Below are positions 16,542-25,458 of a DNA stretch of 64,000 bases, one piece after another (within the stretch, counting starts at the first letter, position 1; each line of letters starts with the position of its first letter). This DNA comes from Thiomicrorhabdus sp. GTDB lineage: Bacteria; Pseudomonadota; Gammaproteobacteria; Thiomicrospirales; Thiomicrospiraceae. The notes under the pieces were generated by a model. That model ran no database searches. It saw only the letters and a program-made list of their open reading frames with translations, and was not told the origin of the DNA. The stretch covers positions 372,001 to 436,000 of the forward strand of contig NZ_OY782566.1 in the NCBI RefSeq assembly GCF_963677875.1. Reading direction: 5' to 3'. The translations under genes were made by a program, and so were the position numbers.

Positions 16542-17405
16542 ATGATATCCAATCCACAGCGCAAGGGAGAAGCTTTCGCTCTCAGCCTGACCGTTCTTGA
16601 AGCCTGGTTTCCGATTCTGGCGTCCTTCAGTGTTGCGGTACTCGGCGGATTGCACAGCTATTTTTACAGTTTGCTCGTTGCCACCGTCAGTCTGGGTATC
16701 TGGTGGGTGCTGCGTGGTAAGACACATCAATTAATGTATCGCCATGCATGGTTCAATCTGGGCATGACCAGTCTGTTTATTACCTGTCTGTTCGCCTTAA
16801 CGTTTGTCGGTCTGGCTCATACCAGTGCCACCAACGTCGCGATTTTGCTCTTTCTGCAAATCCTTTTCAGTTATCTGTTTCTCGGACGCAGAGAGCAGGA
16901 AAAACTCAATCGCCTGCATCTGATCGGGGCGATGCTGATGACACTCGGGGCTTTGCTGGTTTTATTTCGAGGAGAGCTGAAACTGCAATTCGGCGATTTA
17001 CTGGTTCTGCTGGCAGCCATGCTGGCCCCAATTGCCAACTTCTATCAGAAAAAAGCCCGCGCTCAGGTTTCCAGCGAAACCGTACTGCTGGTTCGAACCC
17101 TGATATCCCTGCCATTCGTCTATCTTCTTGCTGAATGGCTCGAGCCAACTCCTGATTGGCAGATGATTCAATCTCAACTGCTGTGGTTATTTCTCACCGG
17201 ATTCACCACCCTGTCAATCGCAAAGATTTTATGGGTGGAAGCCATTCATCTTCTGCCGATTACCAAGGTTAATGCGCTTTTCGCTTTTTCGCCCTTAATG
17301 ACGATGGGCCTCGCCTATCTGGTACTGAACGACGTACCGACTCTGTCACAAATTCTCGGCATGATTCCGATTTTAATCGGAGGCTATCTGATTACTCGCC
17401 GCTAA
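16542..17405 (+). CDS. EamA/DMT-family transporter
   Basis: About 287 aa with ten hydrophobic segments in two halves, the layout of EamA (drug/metabolite transporter) exporters. The halves end with family-like stretches (HTSATNVAILLFLQILFSYLF in the first, FTTLSIAKILWVEAIHLLPITK in the second) and the C-terminus PILIGGYLITRR is typical. The ATG at 16542 follows AGGAAG at good spacing and is preferred to 16464, which would add 26 polar residues. The transported substrate is unknown. It is transcribed away from cbpA. Confidence 0.85.
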   Translation: MISNPQRKGEAFALSLTVLEAWFPILASFSVAVLGGLHSYFYSLLVATVSLGIWWVLRGKTHQLMYRHAWFNLGMTSLFITCLFALTFVGLAHTSATNVAILLFLQILFSYLFLGRREQEKLNRLHLIGAMLMTLGALLVLFRGELKLQFGDLLVLLAAMLAPIANFYQKKARAQVSSETVLLVRTLISLPFVYLLAEWLEPTPDWQMIQSQLLWLFLTGFTTLSIAKILWVEAIHLLPITKVNALFAFSPLMTMGLAYLVLNDVPTLSQILGMIPILIGGYLITRR

Positions 17406-17490
17406 AACGGATGCATCCCGCCACAACAGAGAAGAGACAAAAAAACCCCGCTCTGCCGCAGCATAACGAGGTTGCATAAACCAAAACCGA

Positions 17491-17548
17491 TGGCCTGAGA
17501 AAGTTCTGGCGTTGCGACACTCCAGAACTTATCAAAATCGATCAGGCC
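17491..17548. other. Nested hairpin 3' of the TonB receptor gene
   Basis: An inner perfect 9-bp stem AAGTTCTGG (17501-17509) / CCAGAACTT (17522-17530) lies inside an outer stem GGCCTGA (17492-17498) / TCAGGCC (17542-17548). It starts 13 bp after the receptor stop codon on the minus strand. A weaker AACCCCG / CGAGGTT pair lies at about 17444-17473. No strong U-run follows, so it may be a 3'-end stabiliser or part of the terminator region. Confidence 0.55.
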
Positions 17549-17561
17549 CATCAAAATTCAT

Positions 17562-19754
17562 TTAAAATTTCATATTCAGATTCAACTTGAAATTGCGTCC
17601 TTGCCCCAGAGCATAACCCTTGTAGGTATCCAGGAAATCGACATAAGCCGTATCGAACAGATTCTCTACTGCAACATTCATAGCCAGTTGATACTTATGA
17701 TCAACGCGAATCATGGTTGAATAACGCAGATTCCACAATGCATAAGCCTCGGTAGAAGCCCGACCGACCGACATCTGATCAAATTGCGAAAAAGGCTCAT
17801 AAGCGCCCGCAGAATCCTTGGCCGCAACCAACCGGGTTTCCAGAGTCCATTTTTGCCGGGTCAATACATTTTGATCATCGGCCAGATAACTGTTTTTAAT
17901 GAACAGATTATTCGCCGGAATCAACGGCAGCTCTCTGGATTGCTTCTGATCCCGTCCTTCAATCCACTCAAAAGCCAGACCCGACTGCCAATGGCGGTTC
18001 CAGTTGTGGTCCAGACTGAACTCAATACCGCGAATCGTTGCATCCGTTTGCTGCGCCCGCATTTCGGGGATCATTCCAGCTTGAGGGGCGCTGCTGGTCT
18101 GGTTCTCCGTGCAGACGCCCTTATCCTGGCCGGACTCGCTGCAACGATACTGCCCGGTATTGGCCAGATAAATATAGTTATCAACCCAGTTCTGATAAAC
18201 CGTCGCAACCACCTGGGTTTCGGCACCGTTCCAGCGCAGAGAAAGATCGGTATTCAGAGCGGTTTCCGCTTCCAAATCCGGATTGCCCAATTGATAAGCC
18301 TGAACACCGCCATGCTCGCCACCGGCATAGAGTTCAAAAATACTCGGGGCACGAAACCCTCGTGCGATGTTTCCGGCCAGGCTCCAGTTGGAGTTCAAGT
18401 GGTAAGTCGCGCCCAGTGAACCGGACCAGACGGCAAAACGGCGCTCGTTATTAGCCGCATCGAACACGCCCGCATCGACAAAATGTTTATTATTGCCATC
18501 AAGTGGCGCATCGACGTGATACCAGTCGTAACGGGCACCGAACTGCACCAGCCACTGATCGTAATCCGCTTCTTCAAACAGGTAAATCGCCTGTTTATCG
18601 ACATCCGCGCTCGGGGTCAAGTGTCCTGAAAGCAGGCGCTGTTGCTTATCCGTGAATTCAAAACCGATTTCTCCTTCAAAATCGCCAAACTTCGGATGCT
18701 CCGCAGCAAATTTCCAATCGTCGCGCTTGACCTTGAGCTGCAAATACTCCGGCGTTCCCTTATCCTGTTTCATCGATTCATACGGCAGATCATGCGAGGC
18801 TTCACGCTCGTTCTCCGTATGCACCCATGACGGTTTCAACACCCAGTCTCCGACAAAGACTTCCGAAGTAAGCTGGGTTTCCCGATTCGCGAGAGTCTGC
18901 CCGGTCGCCAAAGGCTGGAAAGTGCTTGCCGGCGTCGCGGCACTGATGCCCAGATAGTTCTGCTTGGCTTCCCAGACACTGTGACGCAGAGTCACCGTTC
19001 CCCAGTCCTGCTGCCACCCCAAACCGATATTACCGGCCCGGTTTTCGAAATTCGTGAAAGGGACTTTTCCAACAAAAAGCGGCCGATTATCCGCAGGAGA
19101 ATTCGGCGTCGGACTGGAAGCCTGCTCTTCGTTCGGAACATCAAAATCGTCCCCGTCGCGGAGACTGATCCCCGCAGTAATAGCAAATTCCGAAGAACCG
19201 GCGCCAACCTTCACCCCCAGATGGTTTTCGTTGTTATTGCTGGCGTGCGACAAATCCACCTCACCGAAGGGCGTCAGGTCAAACGGCATCGGATCAGAAA
19301 GTACATTGACAACGCCGCCCAGGGCTTCAGAGCCGTACAAAACACTCTGCGGGCCGCGTACCACTTCAATCCGTCCGGCTAAATACGAATCAACATTCGG
19401 AAGATGACGCGTTCCATACGCCTGGTAATCGGTTCCGGCACCGTTGGACAGAATTTTCACTCGTTCTCCGGTCATACCTCGAATCACTGGCTTGCCCGCT
19501 TGAGAGCCGGCACTTAGATTGTTCACTCCCGGCAGATCCGCCAGCATCCCGCCAAGCGACCCGCTGTCCAGCGCCTGTTTTTCCTCGCCGGAAATGGCAT
19601 TGATCTGAGAAGGAACATCAAACGCATCGTGTTGATGGATTGGGGAAGCCGAAACCGTAATATCCTCCAGCACGGTTGAGGCTTCTTCGGCCTGGACAAA
19701 TGTCGGCATACCTCCGGCAATGATCATTGCCAGCGTTAATTGTTTCAATTTCAT
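17562..19754 (-). CDS. TonB-dependent outer-membrane receptor
   Basis: 730 aa with a Sec signal (cut probably after VQA), a TonB-box-like segment (LEDITVSASP), the plug domain (LPGVNNLSAGSQAGKPVIRG, RIEVVRGPQSVLYGSEALGGVVNV) and a long beta-barrel ending in an aromatic residue (KLNLNMKF), as needed for outer-membrane insertion. Such receptors use TonB energy to take up metal chelates, haem or other scarce ligands. The plug opening resembles ZnuD-like receptors more than siderophore receptors, but the ligand is not proven. An AGGAAA site precedes the ATG. It lies downstream of the small His/Cys gene and the fetAB block, suggesting a metal-related role. Confidence 0.93.
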   Translation of the reverse strand: MKLKQLTLAMIIAGGMPTFVQAEEASTVLEDITVSASPIHQHDAFDVPSQINAISGEEKQALDSGSLGGMLADLPGVNNLSAGSQAGKPVIRGMTGERVKILSNGAGTDYQAYGTRHLPNVDSYLAGRIEVVRGPQSVLYGSEALGGVVNVLSDPMPFDLTPFGEVDLSHASNNNENHLGVKVGAGSSEFAITAGISLRDGDDFDVPNEEQASSPTPNSPADNRPLFVGKVPFTNFENRAGNIGLGWQQDWGTVTLRHSVWEAKQNYLGISAATPASTFQPLATGQTLANRETQLTSEVFVGDWVLKPSWVHTENEREASHDLPYESMKQDKGTPEYLQLKVKRDDWKFAAEHPKFGDFEGEIGFEFTDKQQRLLSGHLTPSADVDKQAIYLFEEADYDQWLVQFGARYDWYHVDAPLDGNNKHFVDAGVFDAANNERRFAVWSGSLGATYHLNSNWSLAGNIARGFRAPSIFELYAGGEHGGVQAYQLGNPDLEAETALNTDLSLRWNGAETQVVATVYQNWVDNYIYLANTGQYRCSESGQDKGVCTENQTSSAPQAGMIPEMRAQQTDATIRGIEFSLDHNWNRHWQSGLAFEWIEGRDQKQSRELPLIPANNLFIKNSYLADDQNVLTRQKWTLETRLVAAKDSAGAYEPFSQFDQMSVGRASTEAYALWNLRYSTMIRVDHKYQLAMNVAVENLFDTAYVDFLDTYKGYALGQGRNFKLNLNMKF

Positions 19755-19841
19755 GGGTTTTCCTATATCGCATAAATTTCAGTCATGCCGGCCACCGTAT
19801 AGAATTCTCTCGCTGAATTCCGAATAGCCCGGTCAGTTTGA

Positions 19842-20189
19842 TTATTTGCAGCCGGATAAAGACGGCGGCGCTCTCACCGGGTAATTACGGGCAACGATGA
19901 AATAAACGCAGAAAACATAAAAAACCGGTTTGAAATGAACCACTTTCTCCGACAGAACCCTCAAGCGGAAAAACGGCGTGTCAATACGGGGATCGACCAT
20001 CTGTTCAAAGGCACCACAAAACTCGGAGTGCCCGTGAAAAGGGTGGATTTCGGCGTGAATAGTCCCTGAAAACTGCGTAAACAAAAATAGCCAGAAAACC
20101 AGCAGCCAGCGCGTTACGGGCAGACCATGCCGATTGGCCGCACTCTGATTGCGCACATGAAAGAAAGAAGAAATAATGGTCGTTCTCAT
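19842..20189 (-). CDS. Small exported or membrane-anchored His/Cys protein, unknown
   Basis: About 115 aa. A single hydrophobic helix (WLLVFWLFLFTQFSG) is followed at once by AEIHPFHGHSEFCGAFEQMV, with three histidines and one cysteine in a short stretch facing the periplasm, then a second hydrophobic stretch (VFYVFCVYFIVA). This arrangement suggests metal binding next to the membrane, in keeping with the TonB receptor gene 87 bp downstream. The family is not recognised with confidence. The start is uncertain: ATG 20189 or a TTG at 20249, neither with a good ribosome site. Confidence 0.5.
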   Translation of the reverse strand: MRTTIISSFFHVRNQSAANRHGLPVTRWLLVFWLFLFTQFSGTIHAEIHPFHGHSEFCGAFEQMVDPRIDTPFFRLRVLSEKVVHFKPVFYVFCVYFIVARNYPVRAPPSLSGCK

Positions 20190-20221
20190 AGCGGAAATGA
20201 TCCGTAAACTCCTGCCGGATT

Positions 20222-20235
20222 TTCGGCAAGCCGAA
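20222..20235. promoter_or_regulatory. Operator-like palindrome before the His/Cys gene
   Basis: TTCGGCAAGCCGAA, a 6-bp inverted repeat with a 2-base centre, lies about 35 bp upstream of the likely ATG at 20189. A second palindromic hairpin, GTGCCGTT (20281-20288) / AACGGCAC (20294-20301), lies further upstream, after the stop of the TlpA fusion, and could be that gene's weak terminator. Confidence 0.35.
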
Positions 20236-20347
20236 GTTTTGAAATTCAAATTTACTTTACCGGATAAAACCCGCCATGATGTGCCGTTTCGGGAACGGCA
20301 CTTCCTTAAGAACCGGCAGGAAGAGTCAACAGATTCCGAACGGATCT

Positions 20348-21667
20348 TTAGGGCGCTTCATTCAGCAAAGCATCGATTTTCTGTACGGTATCTTGCGCCA
20401 TCCAATCGGTGGCGCCGAACAAGGCATAGCGGATTTCACCTTTTCTATCGACAACATAAGAACTCGGGTAAGCAAAAATTTTCCACGCTTTAACTGCTTC
20501 TCCATGCTGGTCCAACAAAATCGGGAAATTTACCGGGTGTTCCGCCTTAAACGCATCAATAGCACGGGCCTCTTCACCAAGGTTCACGGCCAGAATTTCA
20601 AAATCACGAGCCGGATAACGACGCTTCAAATCCGCCATGGAGGGCATTTCATGCACGCAGGGCGGACACCAGCTTGCCCAGAAATTTACCAGCACAACCT
20701 TGCCCTTCAGTGCATCCAGATCATGGAGTCGATTCTGCAGATCAAAAAGCTTCAGTTGCAGCGCCTGATCTCCCCGGTAAGGTAGCAGACTCAAACTCGC
20801 TTTCTTTTCAGTCACGGCCGCTTTCGCTCGCAGCGCTTCAGCATTCAATAAAGGACGCGGTTGCGAGAGATAAGGAAGCTGCAGACGCATGGCGGTCAAA
20901 ATCTGCTGCTCCAGCTTCAAGGCCGCCTGACGCTCAACGCCCATTGAATCCCCACGAAAATAGAAACGATCGCGGACTTTCGGCAATAATCGAATAAACA
21001 CATCACTGCCGCCTTTTTCAAGGCGCTGTCCCAGCTCCGCCAGCCGCCATCGCCAGGGGGAAAGCTCGGATTGAAAAATACTCACGCTCAGATTTGCCGC
21101 ATCGACCTGCGGCCAGTAAACCGCGGCTTCGCCCGGCTGGGGTGTCTGCACATACAGATTCGGGTTCAGCAAAATCACGCCAGGTGCCGACTCCGCACCG
21201 TTCTCTGCTCTGGAAACCAGCCCCTGCAAGGCGAGTTTGGCCGCCCGATTTGCCGCCACGATCCAGACGGGAACGCCATCCTCCGCTGCACGATCGATAA
21301 ATGTCTTCACCCAAGCGGTGGGAATTCGCTCCAATGCCGACGGCGTCGGAGCCGCAAACAGAGCCTCATAAAAATCCACTGTCCAGCTTTCAATTCCCCG
21401 ATGACTCAAACGCTCGGCAAGCCGTTTCTCCTGCGGAAGCAGTCCATATTCGGAAGGCAACCATAACAGACGCGCTTTGCGAGGCGCGGACGCAGCCAGA
21501 AGCTGCCACGAAATTTCCGCTTCCGCCACATGAATACTGTGCGTCTGCCATGCATTTGCATTCGTATTCGTATTCGCCTGCACCGGCAAGGACAGCAGAA
21601 AAACTGCTATGATCGCTATCAGGCGGTCAGAAAAACGCCAGAGGAAAGAACGAAAAGGTTGCATCAT
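20348..21667 (-). CDS. Alpha/beta-hydrolase-like domain fused to a TlpA thioredoxin
   Basis: A 439-aa exported protein. After a signal sequence (IAIIAVFLLSLPVQA) comes a region of about 230 residues with alpha/beta-hydrolase-like alternation (RLLWLPSEYGLLPQ, ERLSHRGIESWTVDF, GVPVWIVAANRAAKLALQGL, APGVILLNPNLY). The spot where hydrolases have GxSxG reads AANRAAK, so the serine nucleophile is gone; it resembles DUF3530-type proteins. Residues from about 300 on form a TlpA/ResA thioredoxin domain with FWASWCPPC (cysteines 334 and 337) and the cis-proline region YPSSYVVDRKGEI. A periplasmic thiol-disulfide role is likely. The ATGA overlap at 21664-21667 couples it to the 44-codon gene upstream. 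Confidence 0.82.
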   Translation of the reverse strand: MMQPFRSFLWRFSDRLIAIIAVFLLSLPVQANTNTNANAWQTHSIHVAEAEISWQLLAASAPRKARLLWLPSEYGLLPQEKRLAERLSHRGIESWTVDFYEALFAAPTPSALERIPTAWVKTFIDRAAEDGVPVWIVAANRAAKLALQGLVSRAENGAESAPGVILLNPNLYVQTPQPGEAAVYWPQVDAANLSVSIFQSELSPWRWRLAELGQRLEKGGSDVFIRLLPKVRDRFYFRGDSMGVERQAALKLEQQILTAMRLQLPYLSQPRPLLNAEALRAKAAVTEKKASLSLLPYRGDQALQLKLFDLQNRLHDLDALKGKVVLVNFWASWCPPCVHEMPSMADLKRRYPARDFEILAVNLGEEARAIDAFKAEHPVNFPILLDQHGEAVKAWKIFAYPSSYVVDRKGEIRYALFGATDWMAQDTVQKIDALLNEAP

Positions 21668-21798
21668 TCAGCAGTGTCTTTTGATTTGGCCGAGGATTTA
21701 AACAACCACACCACCACAAAATGCAGTAAAAAACTGATTGCCAGAGTACCGCCGGCAACCCAACCGATATGATCCAAAGCCCAGGCCGACCATCCCAT
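21664..21798 (-). CDS. 44-residue single-helix membrane protein
   Basis: A tiny gene read directly from the sequence: an ATG at 21798 with AAGGAA about 9 bases upstream, 44 codons, stop TGA at 21666-21664 overlapping the next ATG (ATGA). The protein begins MGWSAWALDHIGWVAGG, has one hydrophobic helix (TLAISFLLHFVVVWLF) and a short charged tail (KSSAKSKDTAE). It starts 2 bases after the fetB stop and is coupled to the TlpA fusion, so all four genes are probably co-translated. The tight packing on both sides and clean ribosome site make it likely to be real. Possibly a small subunit of the FetAB transporter or an anchor for the TlpA fusion. Confidence 0.75.
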   Translation of the reverse strand: MGWSAWALDHIGWVAGGTLAISFLLHFVVVWLFKSSAKSKDTAE

Positions 21799-21800
21799 AA

Positions 21801-22598
21801 TTATTGATTCCTTTTTTCCAGTTGCGTCAAATCAAGGCGTGAACGTTCGTCAAACAGCCGTTTCAGAGTTAAACGCACAGCGATCAGTGTACCGAGACTG
21901 GTGGAAGCCGCAATCAGAAACATAATCATTATCTGATATTTTACAGCTTCCATCGGGTCTGCTCCGGCAAGAATCTGCCCGGTCATCATTCCCGGAAGCG
22001 AGATAATTCCCGCTGCGACCAGCGTATTCAAGACCGGAATCATTGCGGCGTGCAGACTTTGCTGCTTAATAAACTGCATCGACTGCGCAGCGCTAAACCC
22101 AAGCGCCAGTTGTGCTTCAACCTTTGCTTTAAGCTGAACGCTGTTACGCGTCATATTATCCAGCCCGAGACCGATTGCCGTCATGCTGTTGCCAAGCAAC
22201 ATCCCCAGCAGCGGAATAGCGTATTGCGGCTGATACCAGGGGTCCGGCTGAATGACCATGGTCAGAACACCGATCAGTAGCAGTAGCGAGGTAAAGGAAA
22301 GAGACAGAACGCCGATCATTATGCCACTCCAGCGCGTGAACCGATACTGCTGACGCTTGGTGATTTCATAACCAGCCGCGGAAAGCATCACCAGCGCCAC
22401 CAGTGCCATCCAAATCCAATGCTCTGCATAAAAAACCCAACTCAGCCAGACGCCCATCAACAACAGTTGAAGCGTCATGCGCAAGTTAGCCCACCAGAAC
22501 TGCTTGACCCGATCAAAACCATTAAGCCATAACAGCACCCCCAAAATAACAACCAATAGCGACAAGGTTGCCAGATCCCAGTAACCGATCAGAATCAT
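21801..22598 (-). CDS. fetB: FetB, membrane subunit of the FetAB iron exporter
   Basis: About 265 aa with some seven hydrophobic segments, and the UPF0014/FetB signatures: GLGLDNMTRNSVQLKAKVEAQLALG in the middle and SLPGMMTGQILAGADPMEAVKYQIMIMF near the C-terminus. FetAB in E. coli exports iron and protects against oxidative stress. The ATG at 22598 overlaps the fetA stop (ATGA), which makes the upstream ATG at 22640 unlikely. The next gene starts 2 bases after its stop. Confidence 0.93.
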   Translation of the reverse strand: MILIGYWDLATLSLLVVILGVLLWLNGFDRVKQFWWANLRMTLQLLLMGVWLSWVFYAEHWIWMALVALVMLSAAGYEITKRQQYRFTRWSGIMIGVLSLSFTSLLLLIGVLTMVIQPDPWYQPQYAIPLLGMLLGNSMTAIGLGLDNMTRNSVQLKAKVEAQLALGFSAAQSMQFIKQQSLHAAMIPVLNTLVAAGIISLPGMMTGQILAGADPMEAVKYQIMIMFLIAASTSLGTLIAVRLTLKRLFDERSRLDLTQLEKRNQ

Positions 22599-23227
22599 AA
22601 TGCTTCCCCTTGTCGGCCGCCATCGAATCTCAGATGACAATTGTCACTCATCATCCGTTCAATCTGCTGCTCAGAGTGCGATATCCACAAAATTGCCGCC
22701 TGTTTCTCCGAACGTTCCAGATAATCTCTCAGCAGGTTTTCTGTCCGAAGCGTACTTTCCGCATCCAGGTTAGCGGTAATTTCATCCAGAAGTAAAACCT
22801 GCGGCTGATATTGCAAACCGCGCAACAGAGCCAGTCGCTGTTTCTCCCCGCTGGAAAGATCGTCCGGGTTCTTCTGCCAAATCGAAACATCCAATCCCAG
22901 CTGTTCCAGAGCGTTTTCATCCGGCTGACTTTCAAAATGCGCCTCAACCCGATCACTCCACCAAGCGGTTTCCGCCGAAAAATACATCACTTTTCGGCGC
23001 CAGCTTTCCGCAGACATCGCGTTCATCGATTGCCCTTGTAAACGGGCGCTACCGGAATGCACCACCAGGTCGGCCAATGCTTTCAGAAAACGCGATTTTC
23101 CGCTCCCCGACACTCCGGACAACATCCAGACCTGCCGATTGCAAACCCGCAAATCCACCGCTTCCGGCATGCCATCAGTCAACAGACCGTCGATACGAAG
23201 CAGCTCCGGTCCCATATCACGATCCAT
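22595..23227 (-). CDS. fetA: FetA, ATP-binding subunit of the FetAB iron exporter
   Basis: A 210-aa ABC ATPase: Walker A GVSGSGKS at residues 38-45, signature LSSGEKQR, Walker B VLLLDEITANLD and a final switch histidine in ILWISHS. Short length and close pairing with fetB identify it as FetA (YbbL). The ATG at 23227 has an AAGGGA site, part of the end of uvrD, and starts 2 bases after the uvrD stop. An ATG at 23272 would start inside uvrD. Confidence 0.92.
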   Translation of the reverse strand: MDRDMGPELLRIDGLLTDGMPEAVDLRVCNRQVWMLSGVSGSGKSRFLKALADLVVHSGSARLQGQSMNAMSAESWRRKVMYFSAETAWWSDRVEAHFESQPDENALEQLGLDVSIWQKNPDDLSSGEKQRLALLRGLQYQPQVLLLDEITANLDAESTLRTENLLRDYLERSEKQAAILWISHSEQQIERMMSDNCHLRFDGGRQGEAL

Positions 23228-23229
23228 CT

Positions 23230-25458
23230 CTATCCCTTTTTCTCCAAATTCGCATAAGCGGCCACCAGCCATTTACTTCCCGCGTGAGTGAAATTCACCT
23301 GAATTCGCGCATGATCGCCACTTCCTTCAGTATTCAAAACCATGCCTTCACCGAACTTCTGGTGAAATACCCGTTCGCCGACGGAAAAACCACTGACATT
23401 TTCGGCCGTAAACGCCTGTCGTAAACTCGATTCCATAGCGCCACCCAAGGTCGGCTGCATAGAACCCGACATACGGACATACTGCAAACAATCCTCCGGC
23501 AATTCTTTAATAAACCTTGAAGCCATCGGGAAAAATTCCGAGCCATGCAAACGACGGCGATTGGCGAAGGTAATGATCAACTGCTTCTCAGCACGGGTAA
23601 TACCGACATACGCCAGACGGCGTTCTTCCTCCAACCGTGAGGCATCTTCCAACGACTGTTGAGAAGGGAAAAGCCCTTCTTCCACTCCGACCATGAATAC
23701 TAGCGGAAACTCCAATCCTTTGGCCGAGTGCAATGTCATCAACTGCACACAAGACTCCCAGGCATCAGCCTGCTGTTCCCCAGCCTCCAGTGCCGCTTGC
23801 GCCAAAAAATCCGCCAGAGGAGAAGTTATTTCCTGATCTTGTGCAATCACTTGCGAACTTTCCGCTTCTTCACTCGGAATCCCCGGCAAACTCTCACTGC
23901 GGGTAAATTGACTGGCGGCATTAATCAATTCATCCAGGTTTTCCAGCCGTCCCTGCCCCTGTTCGCTGCGATCTTTTTCGAAATGCGCCTGCAACCCCGA
24001 TGCTGAGATGACTTTAATAAACTGATCCTGCAAACCTAAATCGCCGCTTTCTTGAGCCAGAAAATCAATCAAATCCAAAAACTGCGCAACCGCCGTCTTG
24101 GCACGGGCGGTCAATCCGTTCTGCACCAGTTTTTGTGCGGCCCGCCACATGGAAATCTGTTCATACCGCGCCAGATCACGAATTGCATCGGCGGTCTTCT
24201 GACCGATGCCGCGCGGCGGCTGGTTATAAACCCGCTCAAAAGCAGCATCGTCATCCCGGTTAAGAATCAACCTCAGATAACCAAGAACATCTTTGATTTC
24301 CGCACGATCGTAGAAGCGTAAACCACCATAAACCCGGTATGGAATCTGTGCCTGCATCAGAGCCTGCTCCATCATCCGCGACTGTGCATTGGAGCGATAC
24401 AACACCGCAATTTCATTTCGACTGCCGCCTTGTTCGCACCACGCTTCGATTTGCTGAGAGACATAACGCGCTTCATCCAAATCGTTAAAGGCTTCGTACA
24501 CCTTGATCGGCTGCCCTTCTTCGCCTGCGCTCCATAACTGCTTGCCCAGACGCGAACTGTTATTGGCAATCAAACAGTTGGCCGCTTTCAAAATCAACCC
24601 GGTTGAGCGATAGTTCTGCTCCAAACGCACCGTTTTAACACCACTGAAATCATTGGTGAACTGATGAATATTCTCCACTTTGGCGCCGCGCCATCCGTAG
24701 ATCGATTGGTCATCATCGCCAACGACAAACAATTTACCGGTCGCGCCCGCCAGCACTCTCAACCAGGCGTATTGCAAACTGTTGGTATCTTGAAACTCGT
24801 CAACCAGAATATGCTTGAAACGACTTTGATAATGCGCCAGCACCATTGGTTGCTTCAGCCACAATTCGTGCGCTCTTAAAAGCAATTCCGCAAAGTCCAC
24901 CAACCCGGAACGCTGGCACTGCTCTTCATAAACTTGATAAATTTCCACCATTTTGGCAACGAACGGATTGTGCCCGACATCGATATGGTGCGGCCGTCGG
25001 CCTTCTTCTTTCTCACCGTTAATAAAGGCCTGCACCTGTTTGTGCGGCCATTGCGCTTCATCCAGTTCCAGACTTTTCAGAAGGCGCTTGATCAAACGTT
25101 TTTGATCGTCCGAATCGAGTACTTGAAAATCCTGAGGCAGTTTCGCCTCCCGATAATGCTGGCGCAACAGACGATAGGCGATACCGTGGAAAGTACCAAG
25201 CGTGATACCGTTGGCACTCTGACCGATCATCGCTTCGACACGGCCGCGCATTTCATTGGCGGCCTTGTTGGTAAAGGTCACCGCCAGAATATTGTACGGA
25301 GAGAACCCCATTACTTGGGTCAGCCAGGCAATCCTATGCACCAGTACACGGGTTTTTCCGCTACCGGCTCCGGCCAGAATCAACGCATGAGTGTCATCCA
25401 GAGTGACAGCTTCACGCTGTGCATCGTTTAAATCGTTTAATATAAAAGAAATATCCAT
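23230..25458 (-). CDS. uvrD: DNA helicase II UvrD
   Basis: A 742-aa SF1 helicase. It opens MDISFILNDLNDAQREAVTL, matches UvrD rather than Rep, and contains motif I LAGAGSGKTRVL, motif II VDEFQDTN, motif III VGDDDQSIYGWRGA, motif IV LEQNYRST and the late motifs MTLHSAKGLEFPLVFMVG and LAYVGITRAEKQL. It unwinds DNA in nucleotide-excision and mismatch repair. The C-terminus ends in the tudor-like block (VFHQKFGEGMVLNTEG). No LexA box was found upstream. It heads the tight uvrD-fetA-fetB-smORF-tlpA-fusion run, an unusual neighbour set. Confidence 0.97.
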   Translation of the reverse strand: MDISFILNDLNDAQREAVTLDDTHALILAGAGSGKTRVLVHRIAWLTQVMGFSPYNILAVTFTNKAANEMRGRVEAMIGQSANGITLGTFHGIAYRLLRQHYREAKLPQDFQVLDSDDQKRLIKRLLKSLELDEAQWPHKQVQAFINGEKEEGRRPHHIDVGHNPFVAKMVEIYQVYEEQCQRSGLVDFAELLLRAHELWLKQPMVLAHYQSRFKHILVDEFQDTNSLQYAWLRVLAGATGKLFVVGDDDQSIYGWRGAKVENIHQFTNDFSGVKTVRLEQNYRSTGLILKAANCLIANNSSRLGKQLWSAGEEGQPIKVYEAFNDLDEARYVSQQIEAWCEQGGSRNEIAVLYRSNAQSRMMEQALMQAQIPYRVYGGLRFYDRAEIKDVLGYLRLILNRDDDAAFERVYNQPPRGIGQKTADAIRDLARYEQISMWRAAQKLVQNGLTARAKTAVAQFLDLIDFLAQESGDLGLQDQFIKVISASGLQAHFEKDRSEQGQGRLENLDELINAASQFTRSESLPGIPSEEAESSQVIAQDQEITSPLADFLAQAALEAGEQQADAWESCVQLMTLHSAKGLEFPLVFMVGVEEGLFPSQQSLEDASRLEEERRLAYVGITRAEKQLIITFANRRRLHGSEFFPMASRFIKELPEDCLQYVRMSGSMQPTLGGAMESSLRQAFTAENVSGFSVGERVFHQKFGEGMVLNTEGSGDHARIQVNFTHAGSKWLVAAYANLEKKG

